From Ilumatobacteraceae bacterium (lineage in GTDB: Bacteria > Actinomycetota > Acidimicrobiia > Acidimicrobiales > Ilumatobacteraceae): DNA of 64,000 bases. The translations under genes and the position numbers were made by a program. The notes below the pieces were generated by a model. The model was given only the letters and a program-made list of their open reading frames with translations. It ran no database searches and was not told the DNA's origin. Location: contig JANYKU010000182.1 in assembly GCA_025358075.1 (NCBI GenBank), forward strand, positions 1 through 64,000. Direction: 5' to 3'. Below, in pieces: positions 50,148 through 60,882 of this stretch (its first letter is position 1; each line of letters begins with the position of its first letter).

Positions 50148-51010
50148 ACCGACTGCGCCCACTTCGCTCTGCGCTGTACATGCCGGCCGCCAACGAGCGA
50201 GCCCTCGAGAAGGCCAAGTCGCTACCGGCCGACGCGGTCATCTTCGACCTCGAAGACGCCGTCGCGCCGGATGCAAAAGAGTCGGCCCGCGCCGCCGCAT
50301 GCGCCGCCTTGGCGTCCGGCCACTACGGCCGACGCGAGCTGACGATCCGCTGCAATGGCCTCGACACACCTTGGGGTTACGACGACCTCGCGGCAATCGC
50401 CGTCTCGACCGCGTCCGCGGTCGTCGTCCCGAAGGTCAGCTCGGTGGGCTACCTCGACGAGGTGGCCGCACGACTCGATGAAGCGGGCGCGCCTCCTTCG
50501 CTGACCGTGTGGGCGATGGTCGAGACGCCCACGGCGATCTTCGATGCTCGGGCCATCGCCGCCCACCCACGGGTGTCGGTCCTCGTGCTGGGCACAAACG
50601 ATCTGGCCCGCGAGTTGCGGCTGCCGCTGGTCGCCGGCCGGCGGGCGCTGCTCCCCCATCTGGCCACCGCCCTGCTGGCGGCGCGCGAGGCCGGCAAGAC
50701 GATCCTCGACGGTGTCTACAACGACGTGAAGGATCTCGATGGCTTCGCCCAGGAATGTGCGCAAGGCGTCGAGTTCGGCTTCGACGGCAAGACGCTGATC
50801 CATCCAACCCAGGTCGACATCGCCAACCAGGTCTGGGCGCCATCTGCTGCCGATGTCAATCAGGCCCGGCGGGTCATTGCCGCCTTCGACGAGGCGATGG
50901 CCGACGGACGCGGCGTCGTCACCGTCGACGGGCGGATGATCGAAAACCTCCACGTCGTCAATGCCCAGCGCACCCTGGCCATCTCCGAGGCGATCGCCGC
51001 GCTCGACTGA
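50144..51010 (+). CDS. CoA ester lyase (citrate lyase beta-like)
   Basis: [53 protein letters not shown]. Confidence 0.9.
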   Translation: MNRLRPLRSALYMPAANERALEKAKSLPADAVIFDLEDAVAPDAKESARAAACAALASGHYGRRELTIRCNGLDTPWGYDDLAAIAVSTASAVVVPKVSSVGYLDEVAARLDEAGAPPSLTVWAMVETPTAIFDARAIAAHPRVSVLVLGTNDLARELRLPLVAGRRALLPHLATALLAAREAGKTILDGVYNDVKDLDGFAQECAQGVEFGFDGKTLIHPTQVDIANQVWAPSAADVNQARRVIAAFDEAMADGRGVVTVDGRMIENLHVVNAQRTLAISEAIAALD

Positions 51011-51079
51011 TCATAAGCATTTGTACGGGCACAAAGTGCAGTCTGTACGCCATGTGCTGCATCGAATACGATGGTCGCT

Positions 51080-52447
51080 ATGACCGTGCTCGACACCCAT
51101 CCAGAGAATGCGTTCGTCAACGACCGCGCCCACGTCTTCCACTCGTGGAGCGCACAGGGAGCCCTCAATCCCGTGGTGCTCACCAAAGCCGAGGGCAGCT
51201 TCTTCTGGACGCAGGACGGCACGCGGTACCTCGACTTCTCCAGTCAGCTGGTCAACGTCAACATCGGCCATCAACACCCCAAGCTCGTCGCGGCCATCAA
51301 GGAGCAGGCAGATCGGCTGTGCACCGTCGCCCCGTTCCACGCCAACGACGCGCGCAGCGAGGCCGCCCGGCTGATCTGCGAGGTCGCCGCCGAAAAGATC
51401 GACGACAGCCAACTCAACATGGTCTTCTTCACCAATGGCGGCGCCGAGGCGACCGAGAACGCGGTGCGCATGGCCCGGCTGCACACCAACCGTGTCAAGG
51501 TCCTGACCCACTACCGCAGCTACCACGGCGGCACCAACGGTGCCATCATGCTCACCGGTGATCCGCGCCGCTGGCCGAGCGAGCCGGGCATGCCCGGGGT
51601 CGTCAAGTTCTGGGGCCCGTATGCGTATCGCAGCGCGTTCCACTCGACCAGCGAGGCCGAGGAATGCGAGCGAGCGCTCGCCCATCTCGATGATGTGTTG
51701 ATGGTCGAGGGCAGCCAAACCGTCGCGGCGATCCTCATGGAGACCGTCGTCGGCACCAACGGAATTCTGGTGCCGCCCGACGGCTACCTGCAGGGTGTTC
51801 GCGAGCGTTGCGATCGCCACGGCATCGTGATGATCTGCGACGAAGTGATGGCCGGCTTCGGCCGCTGCGGCGAATGGTTCGCCTTCCAGAAGTGGGGTGT
51901 GCAACCCGATCTGGTGTGCTTCGCCAAGGGAGTCAACTCCGGCTACCTCCCGCTCGGTGGTGTCGTGATCAGTCAGAAGATCGCCGACACCTTCCGTGAT
52001 CGGGCGTTCCCCGGCGGGCTCACCTATTCCGGTCATCCGCTGGCCTGCGCGTCGGCAGTGGCGAGCATCAACATCTTCAAGGAAGAAGGCATCATCGAGC
52101 ACGCCCGCATGCTCGGAACCGATGTGATCGCCCCGGGTCTGGAGAAGTTGCAGGCCAACCATCCCAGCGTCGGCGAGGTACGCGGGCTCGGCGTGTTCTG
52201 GGCGCTCGATCTGGTCACCGATCGGGCGACGCGGCAGCCGCTCGTGCCATACAACGCATCGGGTGCCGATGCCAAGCCGATGGCCGATCTCGCCGCGGCA
52301 TGCAAGAAGCGCGGCCTGTGGCCGTTCACCCATTTCAACCGGCTCCATGTCGTTCCACCGTGCACCGCGACCGTCGACGAGGTGCAGGATGGCTTGGCAA
52401 TTCTCGACGAAGCCCTGGTGGTCGCCGACTCGTTCTACACCGGCTGA
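51080..52447 (+). CDS. Class III aminotransferase (omega-amino acid:pyruvate type)
   Basis: FFTNGGAEATENAVRMARL, VMICDEVMAGFGRCGEWFAF, CFAKGVNSGYLPLGGV. Confidence 0.92.
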   Translation: MTVLDTHPENAFVNDRAHVFHSWSAQGALNPVVLTKAEGSFFWTQDGTRYLDFSSQLVNVNIGHQHPKLVAAIKEQADRLCTVAPFHANDARSEAARLICEVAAEKIDDSQLNMVFFTNGGAEATENAVRMARLHTNRVKVLTHYRSYHGGTNGAIMLTGDPRRWPSEPGMPGVVKFWGPYAYRSAFHSTSEAEECERALAHLDDVLMVEGSQTVAAILMETVVGTNGILVPPDGYLQGVRERCDRHGIVMICDEVMAGFGRCGEWFAFQKWGVQPDLVCFAKGVNSGYLPLGGVVISQKIADTFRDRAFPGGLTYSGHPLACASAVASINIFKEEGIIEHARMLGTDVIAPGLEKLQANHPSVGEVRGLGVFWALDLVTDRATRQPLVPYNASGADAKPMADLAAACKKRGLWPFTHFNRLHVVPPCTATVDEVQDGLAILDEALVVADSFYTG

Positions 52448-52458
52448 CCGGGCTGTCG

Positions 52459-53217
52459 GTGTGGCGTAAGCCGGGTCGCACCGGCGCGATCCTCTATGCC
52501 GTGCTGGCGGCGGTGCTCGGCTCTGCTTCGGCGTTCATCAGCAGGCTGGAGATCGAACGACAGCGTGGCCGGCGCGAAGCGGCCCGCCAACTCCCATCCG
52601 GGCCGATCATCGTCATCTCCAATCACACCAGCTACGCCGATGGCATCTTGCTGGCGCTGGCCTGCCGTCGAATGGGTCGGTCGTTGCGGCTCCTGGCAAC
52701 TTCGGGTGTCTTCAACGCACCGGTGCTGGGTTTGGTGGCGCGCAGGCTCGGGTTCATCAAGGTCAAGCGCGGCGCAGTCGACGCGGCGTCGTCGCTCGAC
52801 GAAGCGGAACTTGCCCTGGCCGATGGCGAGGCGGTCGGCATCTTTCCGGAAGGTCGACTGACCCGCGATCCGATGATGTGGCCGGAACGAGCCAAGACCG
52901 GCGCGGTGCGGTTGGCGTTGCGCACCGGTGCCCCAATCGTGCCGGTGGCGATGGTGGGCGCCCACCGGGTCGTCGGTCAACACCGAGTGGTACCGACGCT
53001 CTTGCTCAACGTGATCCGCCGACCGAAGGTCGCGACCCGCATCGGGGCTCCGATCGATGTTCGTGCGCTGATGAACATCGGCGGGACGACCGAACCCACC
53101 GTCGACGAAGTTCGACTCGGCGCCGACCTGGTGATGGCCCGCCTTGTCGCCGTCGTCGCCCAGCTGCGCGGCGAGCGACCGCCAGACCCACACGGCGTCC
53201 CCCGCCCGCCCGACTGA
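52459..53217 (+). CDS. 1-acylglycerol-3-phosphate acyltransferase-like (PlsC domain)
   Basis: ISNHTSYADGILL (Hx4D), FPEGRLTRD. Confidence 0.87.
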   Translation: MWRKPGRTGAILYAVLAAVLGSASAFISRLEIERQRGRREAARQLPSGPIIVISNHTSYADGILLALACRRMGRSLRLLATSGVFNAPVLGLVARRLGFIKVKRGAVDAASSLDEAELALADGEAVGIFPEGRLTRDPMMWPERAKTGAVRLALRTGAPIVPVAMVGAHRVVGQHRVVPTLLLNVIRRPKVATRIGAPIDVRALMNIGGTTEPTVDEVRLGADLVMARLVAVVAQLRGERPPDPHGVPRPPD

Positions 53218-53233
53218 CTCTCGGTCGACGTGC

Positions 53234-53278
53234 CTTGGGCGCGAAAACCGCACCCCCAGTGCCGGAATCGCGCCCAAG
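53234..53278. repeat. REP-like palindrome copy B at a convergent junction
   Basis: Perfect 11-bp arms CTTGGGCGCGA/TCGCGCCCAAG; reverse complement matches 11580-11621. Confidence 0.7.
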
Positions 53279-53304
53279 CTGGCTCGGGGGTTAGGAGGAG
53301 ATCG

Positions 53305-54327
53305 TCAGACGACGGCCCAGGTGCCGTTGCTGCGCAACAAGGTGGCGAGGTCGCCCGGGCCCTTCTTCGACGAGGTCTCGGCGAGTTGGCGGCCGACGGC
53401 CATGCCGTAGTCGGGACGGTCGACATCGCGAAACACGCCGAAGGTCGTCGCCGAATGGTCGTCGTGGGACAACCGGGCCAAAGCGAACGCGAGACCCGGA
53501 TCGTCGCGGTGCGCATCGTGCACGAGGATCGCATCTTCACCGACATCGGCGACCTCGACGATGCGCAACTGCCCGTCGGTACCCATGACGACGCCCTTGT
53601 GGCCGCCGGCACCGAACCTGATCGGTTGCCCATCGCGCAGATCGATCATCATCTCTTCGCGCACCTGGCGGCTGGTGACGTCGTCGAACGCGCCGTCGTT
53701 GAAGACGTTGCAGTTCTGGAAGATCTCGACGAACGACGAACCACGGTGGGCGTGGGCCTGCCGGAAGATGTCCATCATGTGCTTGCGGTCGAGGTCGTGC
53801 GTGCGGGCGACGAAGCTGGCCTCGGCCCCGAGTGCAACCGACAGCGGGTTGAACGGCGGATCGACGGACCCGAATGGGGTGCTCTTGGTGACCTTGCCGA
53901 TCTCGGAGGTCGGCGAGTACTGGCCCTTCGTCAGCCCGTAGATGCGGTTGTTGAACAGCAAGATGGTGAGGTTGACGTTGCGGCGCAGAGCGTGGATGAG
54001 GTGATTGCCGCCGATCGAGAGCCCGTCGCCGTCGCCGGTGATGACCCACACGTCGAGATCGGGTCGAGCGACCGCCAGACCGGTGGCAATGGCCGGGGCG
54101 CGACCGTGGATGCCATGCATGCCGTAGGTGTTCATGTAGTACGGGAACCTGCTGCTGCAACCGATCCCGCTGATGAACACGGTGTTCTCGGGGGCGATCC
54201 CGAGCTCGGGCATGAGCTGCTGCACGGCCAGCAAGATGCCGTAGTCGCCGCATCCCGGGCACCAACGCACCTCTTGATCGCTGGTCCAGTCCTTCTTGGT
54301 CGTGACCGGCACGATGGTGTCGCTCAT
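53305..54327 (-). CDS. korB: 2-oxoacid:ferredoxin oxidoreductase beta subunit
   Basis: VRWCPGCGDYGILLAVQQL, GIGCSSRFPYYMNTYGMHGIHGRAPAIATG, GDGDGLSIGGNHLIH (TPP binding). Confidence 0.93.
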   Translation of the reverse strand: MSDTIVPVTTKKDWTSDQEVRWCPGCGDYGILLAVQQLMPELGIAPENTVFISGIGCSSRFPYYMNTYGMHGIHGRAPAIATGLAVARPDLDVWVITGDGDGLSIGGNHLIHALRRNVNLTILLFNNRIYGLTKGQYSPTSEIGKVTKSTPFGSVDPPFNPLSVALGAEASFVARTHDLDRKHMMDIFRQAHAHRGSSFVEIFQNCNVFNDGAFDDVTSRQVREEMMIDLRDGQPIRFGAGGHKGVVMGTDGQLRIVEVADVGEDAILVHDAHRDDPGLAFALARLSHDDHSATTFGVFRDVDRPDYGMAVGRQLAETSSKKGPGDLATLLRSNGTWAVV

Positions 54328-56201
54328 TGCAAGGCTCCTTCGATGGCATCTTCAAGTTCGCGTGCGGTGAACGGCAGGCCCTGCACCTTGGTGACGGCTT
54401 TGGCGTCGATGAGGTAGTTGGCACGCACGATCCGGCACATCTGGCCGAGGTTGAGCTCTGGCACGATGACCCGTGGATACTTCTTCAGCACCTCACCCAA
54501 GTTGGGCGGCAGTGGGTTGACATGGGTGAGATGGACCCACGCCACCTTCAGCCCCCGGCGGCGGGTGCGTTGCACCGCCGCATCGATCGCCGCCCAGGTC
54601 GAACCCCAACCGAGTATGCAGACGTCGGCGTCGTCGACATCGCCAACCGCGACGGCGGGCGGGATGTCGTAGGCAATGCCGGCGATCTTGGCAGCACGCA
54701 GATCGACCATCCGCTGATGGTTCTCCGGGGTGTAGTTGATGTCGCCTCGGCCATCTTCCTTCTCGAGCCCGCCGACGCGGTGCATGAGATGGGGTGTGCC
54801 GGGAATGGCCCACGGCCGGGCGAGCGTTTCGGGGTCGCGCAGGTATGGCCAGAACTCGGTGGTGCCATCGTCGTTGGTGTGGTTCATCTCGGTGGCGAAC
54901 GGCACGGAGATGTCGGGCAACGAGGCGACGTCGGGCAGCAGCCATGGCTCGCTGCCGTTGGCGATGTAGCCGTCGCTGAGCAGGATGACCGGCGTGCGGT
55001 ACTTCAGGGCGATGCGCGCCGCCTCGATGGCGGCGTCGAAGCAATTCGCAGGGCTGTACGCGGCGATCACGGGAAGCGGGGCTTCGCCGTGCCGGCCATA
55101 GATCGCGATGTTGAGATCGGCTGCCTCGGTCTTGGTCGGCAAGCCGGTGGACGGTCCGCCGCGTTGCACGTCGATGATCAGGAGCGGCAGCTCCAACGAC
55201 ACCGCAAGGCTGGTGGTCTCGCTTTTCAGGGCGACACCTGGACCGCTGGTGGTGGTGACACCGAGGTGCCCGGCGAAGGCCGCGCCAAGCGCCATGCCGA
55301 CCGCAGCGATCTCGTCTTCGGCCTGAACCGTGCGAACACCGAAGTGCTTGTGCTTGGACAGTTCGTGGAGGATGTCGCTGGCCGGGGTGATCGGGTAGCT
55401 GCCGAGGAAGATCGGCAGCTTGGCCAACTGACCTGCGGCTACAAGGCCCCAGGCGAGCGCGACGTTGCCACTGATGTTGGTGTACTCACCCGGTGGCAGC
55501 TTGGCCGGGAGCACCACGAAACGATGCTCGAACTGCTCGGTGGTCTCGCCGAAGTTGAAGCCGGCGGTGAACGCGGTTGCGTTGCTGACGCGAACGAGGT
55601 CGTCCTTGAACCGAGTGGAGATCCACTCGAGCGTCGGCTCGGTGGGTCGCGAATACAGCCACGACACGAGCCCGAGTGCGAAGAAGTTCTTGGAGCGTTC
55701 GGCGTCGCGCGGCTTCACGCCCAAGGGCTCTGTGGCCTTCTGCGTGAGCGAGGTCATCGGCACCTCGACGACGCGGTAACCGGCCAGAGATTCGTCGGCG
55801 AGCGGGTTGGACGCGTACCCGGCCTTGGCCAGATCGCGCTCGGTGAATGCATCGCTGTTGACGATCAACAGACCATGCGGCTCTAGCCGGTTGAGGTCGG
55901 CCTTGAGTGCCGCAGGGTTCATGGCGATCAACACGCTCGGTGCATCGCCAGGGGTGGTGATGTCGTGATCACTGATCTGCACCTGGAAGCTGGATACACC
56001 GTTGACAGTGCCCGCTGGCGCGCGGATCTCGGCCGGGTACTCGGGCAGAGTCGACAGGTCGTTGCCGAACGCTGCGCTCACCGAGGTGAACCTGTCGCCC
56101 GTGAGCTGCATGCCATCGCCAGAATCGCCTGCAAACCTCACGACAACGCGTGTAATGGTCTCAGGTTCACGCCCAGCTGAGCGTTCTACGGTGTCCGTCA
56201 T
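54324..56201 (-). CDS. korA: 2-oxoacid:ferredoxin oxidoreductase alpha/gamma subunit
   Basis: RFAGDSGDGMQLTGDRF, GSYPITPASDILHELSK, AEDEIAAVGMALGAAFAG. Confidence 0.94.
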   Translation of the reverse strand: MTDTVERSAGREPETITRVVVRFAGDSGDGMQLTGDRFTSVSAAFGNDLSTLPEYPAEIRAPAGTVNGVSSFQVQISDHDITTPGDAPSVLIAMNPAALKADLNRLEPHGLLIVNSDAFTERDLAKAGYASNPLADESLAGYRVVEVPMTSLTQKATEPLGVKPRDAERSKNFFALGLVSWLYSRPTEPTLEWISTRFKDDLVRVSNATAFTAGFNFGETTEQFEHRFVVLPAKLPPGEYTNISGNVALAWGLVAAGQLAKLPIFLGSYPITPASDILHELSKHKHFGVRTVQAEDEIAAVGMALGAAFAGHLGVTTTSGPGVALKSETTSLAVSLELPLLIIDVQRGGPSTGLPTKTEAADLNIAIYGRHGEAPLPVIAAYSPANCFDAAIEAARIALKYRTPVILLSDGYIANGSEPWLLPDVASLPDISVPFATEMNHTNDDGTTEFWPYLRDPETLARPWAIPGTPHLMHRVGGLEKEDGRGDINYTPENHQRMVDLRAAKIAGIAYDIPPAVAVGDVDDADVCILGWGSTWAAIDAAVQRTRRRGLKVAWVHLTHVNPLPPNLGEVLKKYPRVIVPELNLGQMCRIVRANYLIDAKAVTKVQGLPFTARELEDAIEGALQ

Positions 56202-56255
56202 AGGGCACCTCCTCCCGCAGACAGGCGGCCTCGTTGCCGTCCCGCTGTTCAGACG

Positions 56256-57155
56256 TTATATCGTCTTACGGGTCACAAAGGCGACACCAAGCAATGAAAT
56301 GGCCAATCCGACCAGGGCCAGCGCACCCAACCGCTCGCCGAACAGGATCGACCCTTCGACCGCGCTGAGCGCCGGGGTGAGGAAGAACAAGCTGGTCACC
56401 TGTGACGCGGCCCTTCGCTGGAGCAACCACAGCATCAGCAGCACGGCCGCGATCGACAGCACAACGACCGCCCACAACAGGGCGAACAGCGACCGGCCGG
56501 TGATGTGGAAGTCGATGTGCTCCCACACCGAGGCCAGGATGACGAGCACGACACCTGCGCCGGCGTATTGGATCACCGTGCCCCACAGCAGTGGCATCGT
56601 CGAGCACTTCTTGCGTTGCACCAGCGTGCCGCCGGCCATGCCGACAACGCTGACTGCCGATGCACCCATCGTGATCGCCGTGATCCCGCTCGAGTGCGTC
56701 AGCAAGCGATCGATGACGACCGCCACCACTCCGACAAAGCCGAGGCCGACACCGATCCACTGCAGCCGGATCAGCCGTTCGCCGAGCACCCGGCGCGATG
56801 CCAGGGCGGTGAGCACTGGATGCAGTCCGGCGATCAACGCGCTGACCCCGGCGGGAAGGCCATGATCAATGGCGACGAAGACCCCGCCGAGGTACAGGAC
56901 GTGCATGCCGATCCCGGCGAGCACCACCCACGGAACGAGCTTGCGGTCGACTCGCGTTGCCGTCCGCAACGCGGCCACGACCGCGAGCGCAACCGCGGCG
57001 AGCACCATCCGAGCGGCGAGGAACGTCAGCGGACCTGTATCGGACGTGGCATACCGGGCGGCGACGAACCCCGTGCTCCACAACACGGTGAAGATCCACG
57101 GGGCCGACGACACGACGCGAGAAGGGCGGGCCGCAGAAGCGACCCGCCCTTCCAC
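56256..57155 (-). CDS. EamA/DMT-superfamily transporter
   Basis: WSTGFVAARYA, multiple TM segments, GERLIRLQWIGVGLGFVGVVAVV. Confidence 0.85.
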   Translation of the reverse strand: MEGRVASAARPSRVVSSAPWIFTVLWSTGFVAARYATSDTGPLTFLAARMVLAAVALAVVAALRTATRVDRKLVPWVVLAGIGMHVLYLGGVFVAIDHGLPAGVSALIAGLHPVLTALASRRVLGERLIRLQWIGVGLGFVGVVAVVIDRLLTHSSGITAITMGASAVSVVGMAGGTLVQRKKCSTMPLLWGTVIQYAGAGVVLVILASVWEHIDFHITGRSLFALLWAVVVLSIAAVLLMLWLLQRRAASQVTSLFFLTPALSAVEGSILFGERLGALALVGLAISLLGVAFVTRKTI

Positions 57156-57175
57156 CGTTGAGCCTGATGAGGCGG

Positions 57176-58357
57176 TCAGGCGCCACCCTCAGTCAAGGTG
57201 ACCGTGAGTGGGGCGAAGCTCGCCCCGTTGACGTCGATGTTCTCGGCCTTCAACTGCTTGATCGCTTCGTTGACGATGTCGTTGGTGTACGACTCGGGGT
57301 CGGGTGCCTTGGTCAAAACCGTCTTGCCATCGAGGTTCTTCGTCTCGCTGGCGATCTTGGCGGTGCGGTCCCAAGCTGCCTGATCGATCACGCCGACACC
57401 GATCGTCGACGGCCAGATCAGCTTGTTGATCTCGTTCATCTGCCACAGCTGGTGCGTGGCGCCGAGCTTGGAGCCCTTGCTGACGACGATGTCGCGGCAG
57501 CCCTGGGCATTGTCCCGGCAGAATGCCCAGCCCTTCAGCGATGCCTTGACGAAGGCGATCGCCTCGCCGCAGTAGGCGGGGTCGGCGAGTCTGGTCTGGT
57601 CGGCCCAAATGGCGTCCTGCAACATTCCGACGCCTTCTTTCTCGTACGACACCACGTTGAGATCAGCAGGTGTGTACAGCGCGCCGGTCGCCGTGTTCTT
57701 CGCTTCCAACACTTGGGCGTACTCGTTGTAGGTCATCGCCTCGGCCGCGTCGATGTCGCCAGAGAGCAAGCCGTTCATGTCGAAGTTCTGGGCGAGCAGG
57801 GTGACATCCTTTGCCGGATCGAGACCGTCCTTGGAAAGTGCGGCGAAGATCTCGTACTCGTTGCCGAAGCCCCAGTTGCCGATCTTCTTGCCCTTGAAGT
57901 CTTTCGCCGACGTGATGTTCTTGGCCTTGAAGCTGACCTGCAACGTGCCGCTGCGCTGGAAGATCTGGGCGATGTCGGTGACCTTGGCACCGGCTTCACG
58001 CTCGGCAAGCGCCTTCGGCACCCACGAGATGGCGAAGTCGACGGCGCCGCTTGCCAGTGTCTTTTGCGGTGGGATGTCGACGCCGCCCTCGACGATCTGA
58101 ACGTCGAGCCCGGCATCTTTGTAGAAGCCCTTGTCGACGGCGGCGTAGTACCCACCGAACTGTGCTTGGGTGACCCATTGCAATTGCAACTTCACCTTGG
58201 CGCCTGTCGGCTTGGTGCACTTCGACACATCGACCGCCAGCCCTGCGCCGGTCGGCGTTGTGCCGCTGGATGACTTCGCATCGCTGCCGCATGCCACGCC
58301 CAGCAATGCGGCAAGGCTCAAGACGGCTGTCGCCTTGACCAAACGTTTCGTGTGCAT
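57176..58357 (-). CDS. ABC transporter substrate-binding protein (NMT1/THI5-like)
   Basis: Lipobox SLAALLGVACG; VKLQLQWVTQAQFGGYYAAVDKGFYKDAGLDVQIVEGG. Confidence 0.9.
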   Translation of the reverse strand: MHTKRLVKATAVLSLAALLGVACGSDAKSSSGTTPTGAGLAVDVSKCTKPTGAKVKLQLQWVTQAQFGGYYAAVDKGFYKDAGLDVQIVEGGVDIPPQKTLASGAVDFAISWVPKALAEREAGAKVTDIAQIFQRSGTLQVSFKAKNITSAKDFKGKKIGNWGFGNEYEIFAALSKDGLDPAKDVTLLAQNFDMNGLLSGDIDAAEAMTYNEYAQVLEAKNTATGALYTPADLNVVSYEKEGVGMLQDAIWADQTRLADPAYCGEAIAFVKASLKGWAFCRDNAQGCRDIVVSKGSKLGATHQLWQMNEINKLIWPSTIGVGVIDQAAWDRTAKIASETKNLDGKTVLTKAPDPESYTNDIVNEAIKQLKAENIDVNGASFAPLTVTLTEGGA

Positions 58358-58385
58358 CTTCTCCCCTTTGTGGTTGATATTGGTT

Positions 58386-59177
58386 TCACCCGGGTCGTCG
58401 ACGCCGCTGCCACGGCACGACGAGGTATTCCAGGAGACTTGAACCGGCGAAGAACAACAGCCCGACGATCGATCCGCCGACGACATAGGCGAAGCCGAGA
58501 GCCTTGTTCGAGCCATTGAGTGAGCCGGAGATCTTGGTTCCGAGACCGTCTTGAGTGCCGCCGAAGTACTCGCTGACGAGAGCGATGATGACCGCGATCG
58601 GCGCGGCCGTGCGAATCGCCGTGAACAGGAAGGGCATGGTGTTGGGCACGCGGACCTTGGCCAGCACCTGCCGCGGGCTTGCCGCGTACGACTGCATCAA
58701 CTCCATCTGTGTCGGGTTGTTGTGCCGGAGACCCTTCGTGACCTGGACGAAGACGATGAAGAAGACCGCGATGCTGACCATCAGGCGGCGACCGATCTGG
58801 CTGTCGAGGGCGTACATGTTATTGAGCACACCGACGATCACAACTGCCGGGACCGCCGCCACGGTGACGGCGAGTGGATTGACGAGATCAGCCACGAGGC
58901 GAAACCGATTGGTGAGGACCGAGCCAACAAAACCAAGGATCGACCCGAGGATCAGGCCCACGAGTGCGTTGACTCCCGTGACGACGCAGGCCTTGGTGAC
59001 GAGATTGGGATCGTCGAACAGCGACTGAAGGATCGCCGTTGGCTTGGGGATGACGTAGGGCTGCACATCTTCGATCTCGACCCATGCCTGCCACAGGGCG
59101 ACGAAGACCACGCCGAAGATGACGGGTGGCAGAACGATGGCAAGGCTGTCTCTGGTGCGCGCCGCAATGATGGTCAT
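58386..59177 (-). CDS. ABC transporter permease
   Basis: TM segments; ASPRQVLAKVRVPNTMPFLFTAIRTAAPIAVI (EAA-like loop). Confidence 0.9.
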   Translation of the reverse strand: MTIIAARTRDSLAIVLPPVIFGVVFVALWQAWVEIEDVQPYVIPKPTAILQSLFDDPNLVTKACVVTGVNALVGLILGSILGFVGSVLTNRFRLVADLVNPLAVTVAAVPAVVIVGVLNNMYALDSQIGRRLMVSIAVFFIVFVQVTKGLRHNNPTQMELMQSYAASPRQVLAKVRVPNTMPFLFTAIRTAAPIAVIIALVSEYFGGTQDGLGTKISGSLNGSNKALGFAYVVGGSIVGLLFFAGSSLLEYLVVPWQRRRRPG

Positions 59178-59992
59178 CGGTCGTCGACCCCCATGATCGG
59201 GTCGCCGACATGGGTGCCCCGCAACGCCTCGCGGACCTCCGTCACCCGGTCGAAGAACTCCGTGGCTTCGCGGGTGAGCTCCGACCGGTCACGTCCGAGC
59301 CCGACATCGACCATCGCCGTGATGCGCCCCGGGCGCGGCGACATGACCACGACGCGGTCGGCGAGATACACGGCCTCTGGGATGGAGTGCGTCACGAACA
59401 CCACGGTCGTACCGGTCTCGCTGCAGATGCGCAGCAACTCGGCTTGCATGTGCTCACGAGTCATCTCGTCGAGCGCGCCGAACGGCTCGTCCATCAACAG
59501 CAGCTCGGCATGGGCGGCCAGGGCGCGGGCGATGGCGACCCGCTGCTGCATCCCGCCCGACAGCTGCCACGGCATGTGCGTGGCGAACTCCGACAACTTC
59601 ACCAGGGCGAGCATCTCGGCGCTGCGTGCGCGACGCCGGCTCTTGTCCCAACCCTTGAGCTCCAACGGTAGTTCGATGTTGCGTTCGACCGTGCGCCAGT
59701 CGAACAGTCCGCTGTGCTGGGACGCGATGCCGTAGTCCTGATCGAGGCGGGCCTGATGAGCAGGCTTGCCGTTGACCACCAAGGTCCCATCCGTCGGCTC
59801 GATGAGATCGGCGATCAGACGCAAGAGAGTGGACTTGCCACAGCCCGACGGACCGATCAGCGAGACGAACTCGCCGCGCTGCACCGTGAAGTCGATGTCG
59901 ATGAGCGCGTCGACCTGGTTGGTCGCGCCCCGATTGAAGACCTTGCGGACACCGCTCACCACTACAGCGGGATTTGGGACGGCGGTGTCCAT
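59174..59992 (-). CDS. ABC transporter ATP-binding protein (nitrate/taurine/NMT1 type)
   Basis: GPSGCGKSTLLR, LSGGMQQRVAIARAL, LLLMDEPFGALD; ATGA overlap with the upstream permease. Confidence 0.93.
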   Translation of the reverse strand: MDTAVPNPAVVVSGVRKVFNRGATNQVDALIDIDFTVQRGEFVSLIGPSGCGKSTLLRLIADLIEPTDGTLVVNGKPAHQARLDQDYGIASQHSGLFDWRTVERNIELPLELKGWDKSRRRARSAEMLALVKLSEFATHMPWQLSGGMQQRVAIARALAAHAELLLMDEPFGALDEMTREHMQAELLRICSETGTTVVFVTHSIPEAVYLADRVVVMSPRPGRITAMVDVGLGRDRSELTREATEFFDRVTEVREALRGTHVGDPIMGVDDR

Positions 59993-60882
59993 CAAACCCC
60001 TTCCGGAGGATGCCGGCGCATCATCTGCCGATCGATCACGGCAACGACGAGCGCCATCACCAGACCGAGCGCCGCCGCACCGAACACGGCCGTGTACAAC
60101 TTTGGCGGGTCGGACGTCGCCTCCTGCCCGTACGACAGGATCAGCCTGCCGACGCCGGCGCGAATGCCGAGCGAGATCTCGGCGACGACGACACCGACCA
60201 CGGCCGAGGCGCCGGCGATTCGTAGCGACGGGGCGATGAACGGCACCGCCGCGGGGAACCTCAGCTTCGACAGCGTGCGCCACCACGGCGAAGCCAGCGA
60301 ATCCATCAACTCCATCGAGGCGGGTGGCGTCGATTGAAGTCCACGAAGTGTGGCGACCGCCACGGGGAAGAAGGCCAAGAACACCCCGAGCAACGTCGCC
60401 GCGATCCACGTCTTGGAGACGAGGTCGCGACTGCCGTACGCCATCAGCCCGATGATCAGGGGGCCGAGCACGATGATCGGGACGGTCTGCGACATGATCA
60501 GGTACGGCATCAGCCCGCGCTCGACGAGCCGGAAGCGAGCCATCAGAACAGCGACGGCAACGCCGAGCACGGCGCCGATCACGAATGCGGTGAAGGCAAC
60601 TCTGAACGAATACCAGGTTGCCGCAGTGACCACGGACAGGATCGTCTGCTTCCCGCCGCGCACCTCCGGACGCCCGAGTCGCGACACCATCTCCCAAACG
60701 TGAGGCATCGTTCGGCTATTGGTACGTGGCAACAACCGCATGCCCAGGAGCCGCCCACCATTGGCCGGCCCGATGGCCTTGTAGCCCTCCCACGCGGCGG
60801 CGACGAAGGCAAACGCCACCGGGAACATGACCAACTTGCGAACGCGTGCTGACATCGTGTTCGCCGAGCTGCGATCGGTCAC
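59992..60882 (-). CDS. ABC transporter permease
   Basis: TM segments; ASPWWRTLSKLRFPAAVPFIAPSLRIAGASAVV. Confidence 0.9.
   Translation of the reverse strand: MTDRSSANTMSARVRKLVMFPVAFAFVAAAWEGYKAIGPANGGRLLGMRLLPRTNSRTMPHVWEMVSRLGRPEVRGGKQTILSVVTAATWYSFRVAFTAFVIGAVLGVAVAVLMARFRLVERGLMPYLIMSQTVPIIVLGPLIIGLMAYGSRDLVSKTWIAATLLGVFLAFFPVAVATLRGLQSTPPASMELMDSLASPWWRTLSKLRFPAAVPFIAPSLRIAGASAVVGVVVAEISLGIRAGVGRLILSYGQEATSDPPKLYTAVFGAAALGLVMALVVAVIDRQMMRRHPPEGV

Noticed and set aside
49038-50162. N-terminal extension of the HAD ORF (48360..50162 minus)
   Set aside because: Opposes the CoA ester lyase gene; HAD starts at about 49037.
51021-51052. GTACGGGCACAAAGTGCAGTCTGTAC before the aminotransferase
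   Set aside because: Only short, imperfectly spaced half-sites; too weak to call an operator.
60000-60697. N-terminal extension of the ABC ATPase ORF
   Set aside because: Overlaps the permease gene in another frame; ATPase starts at MDTAVPNPAV (59992).
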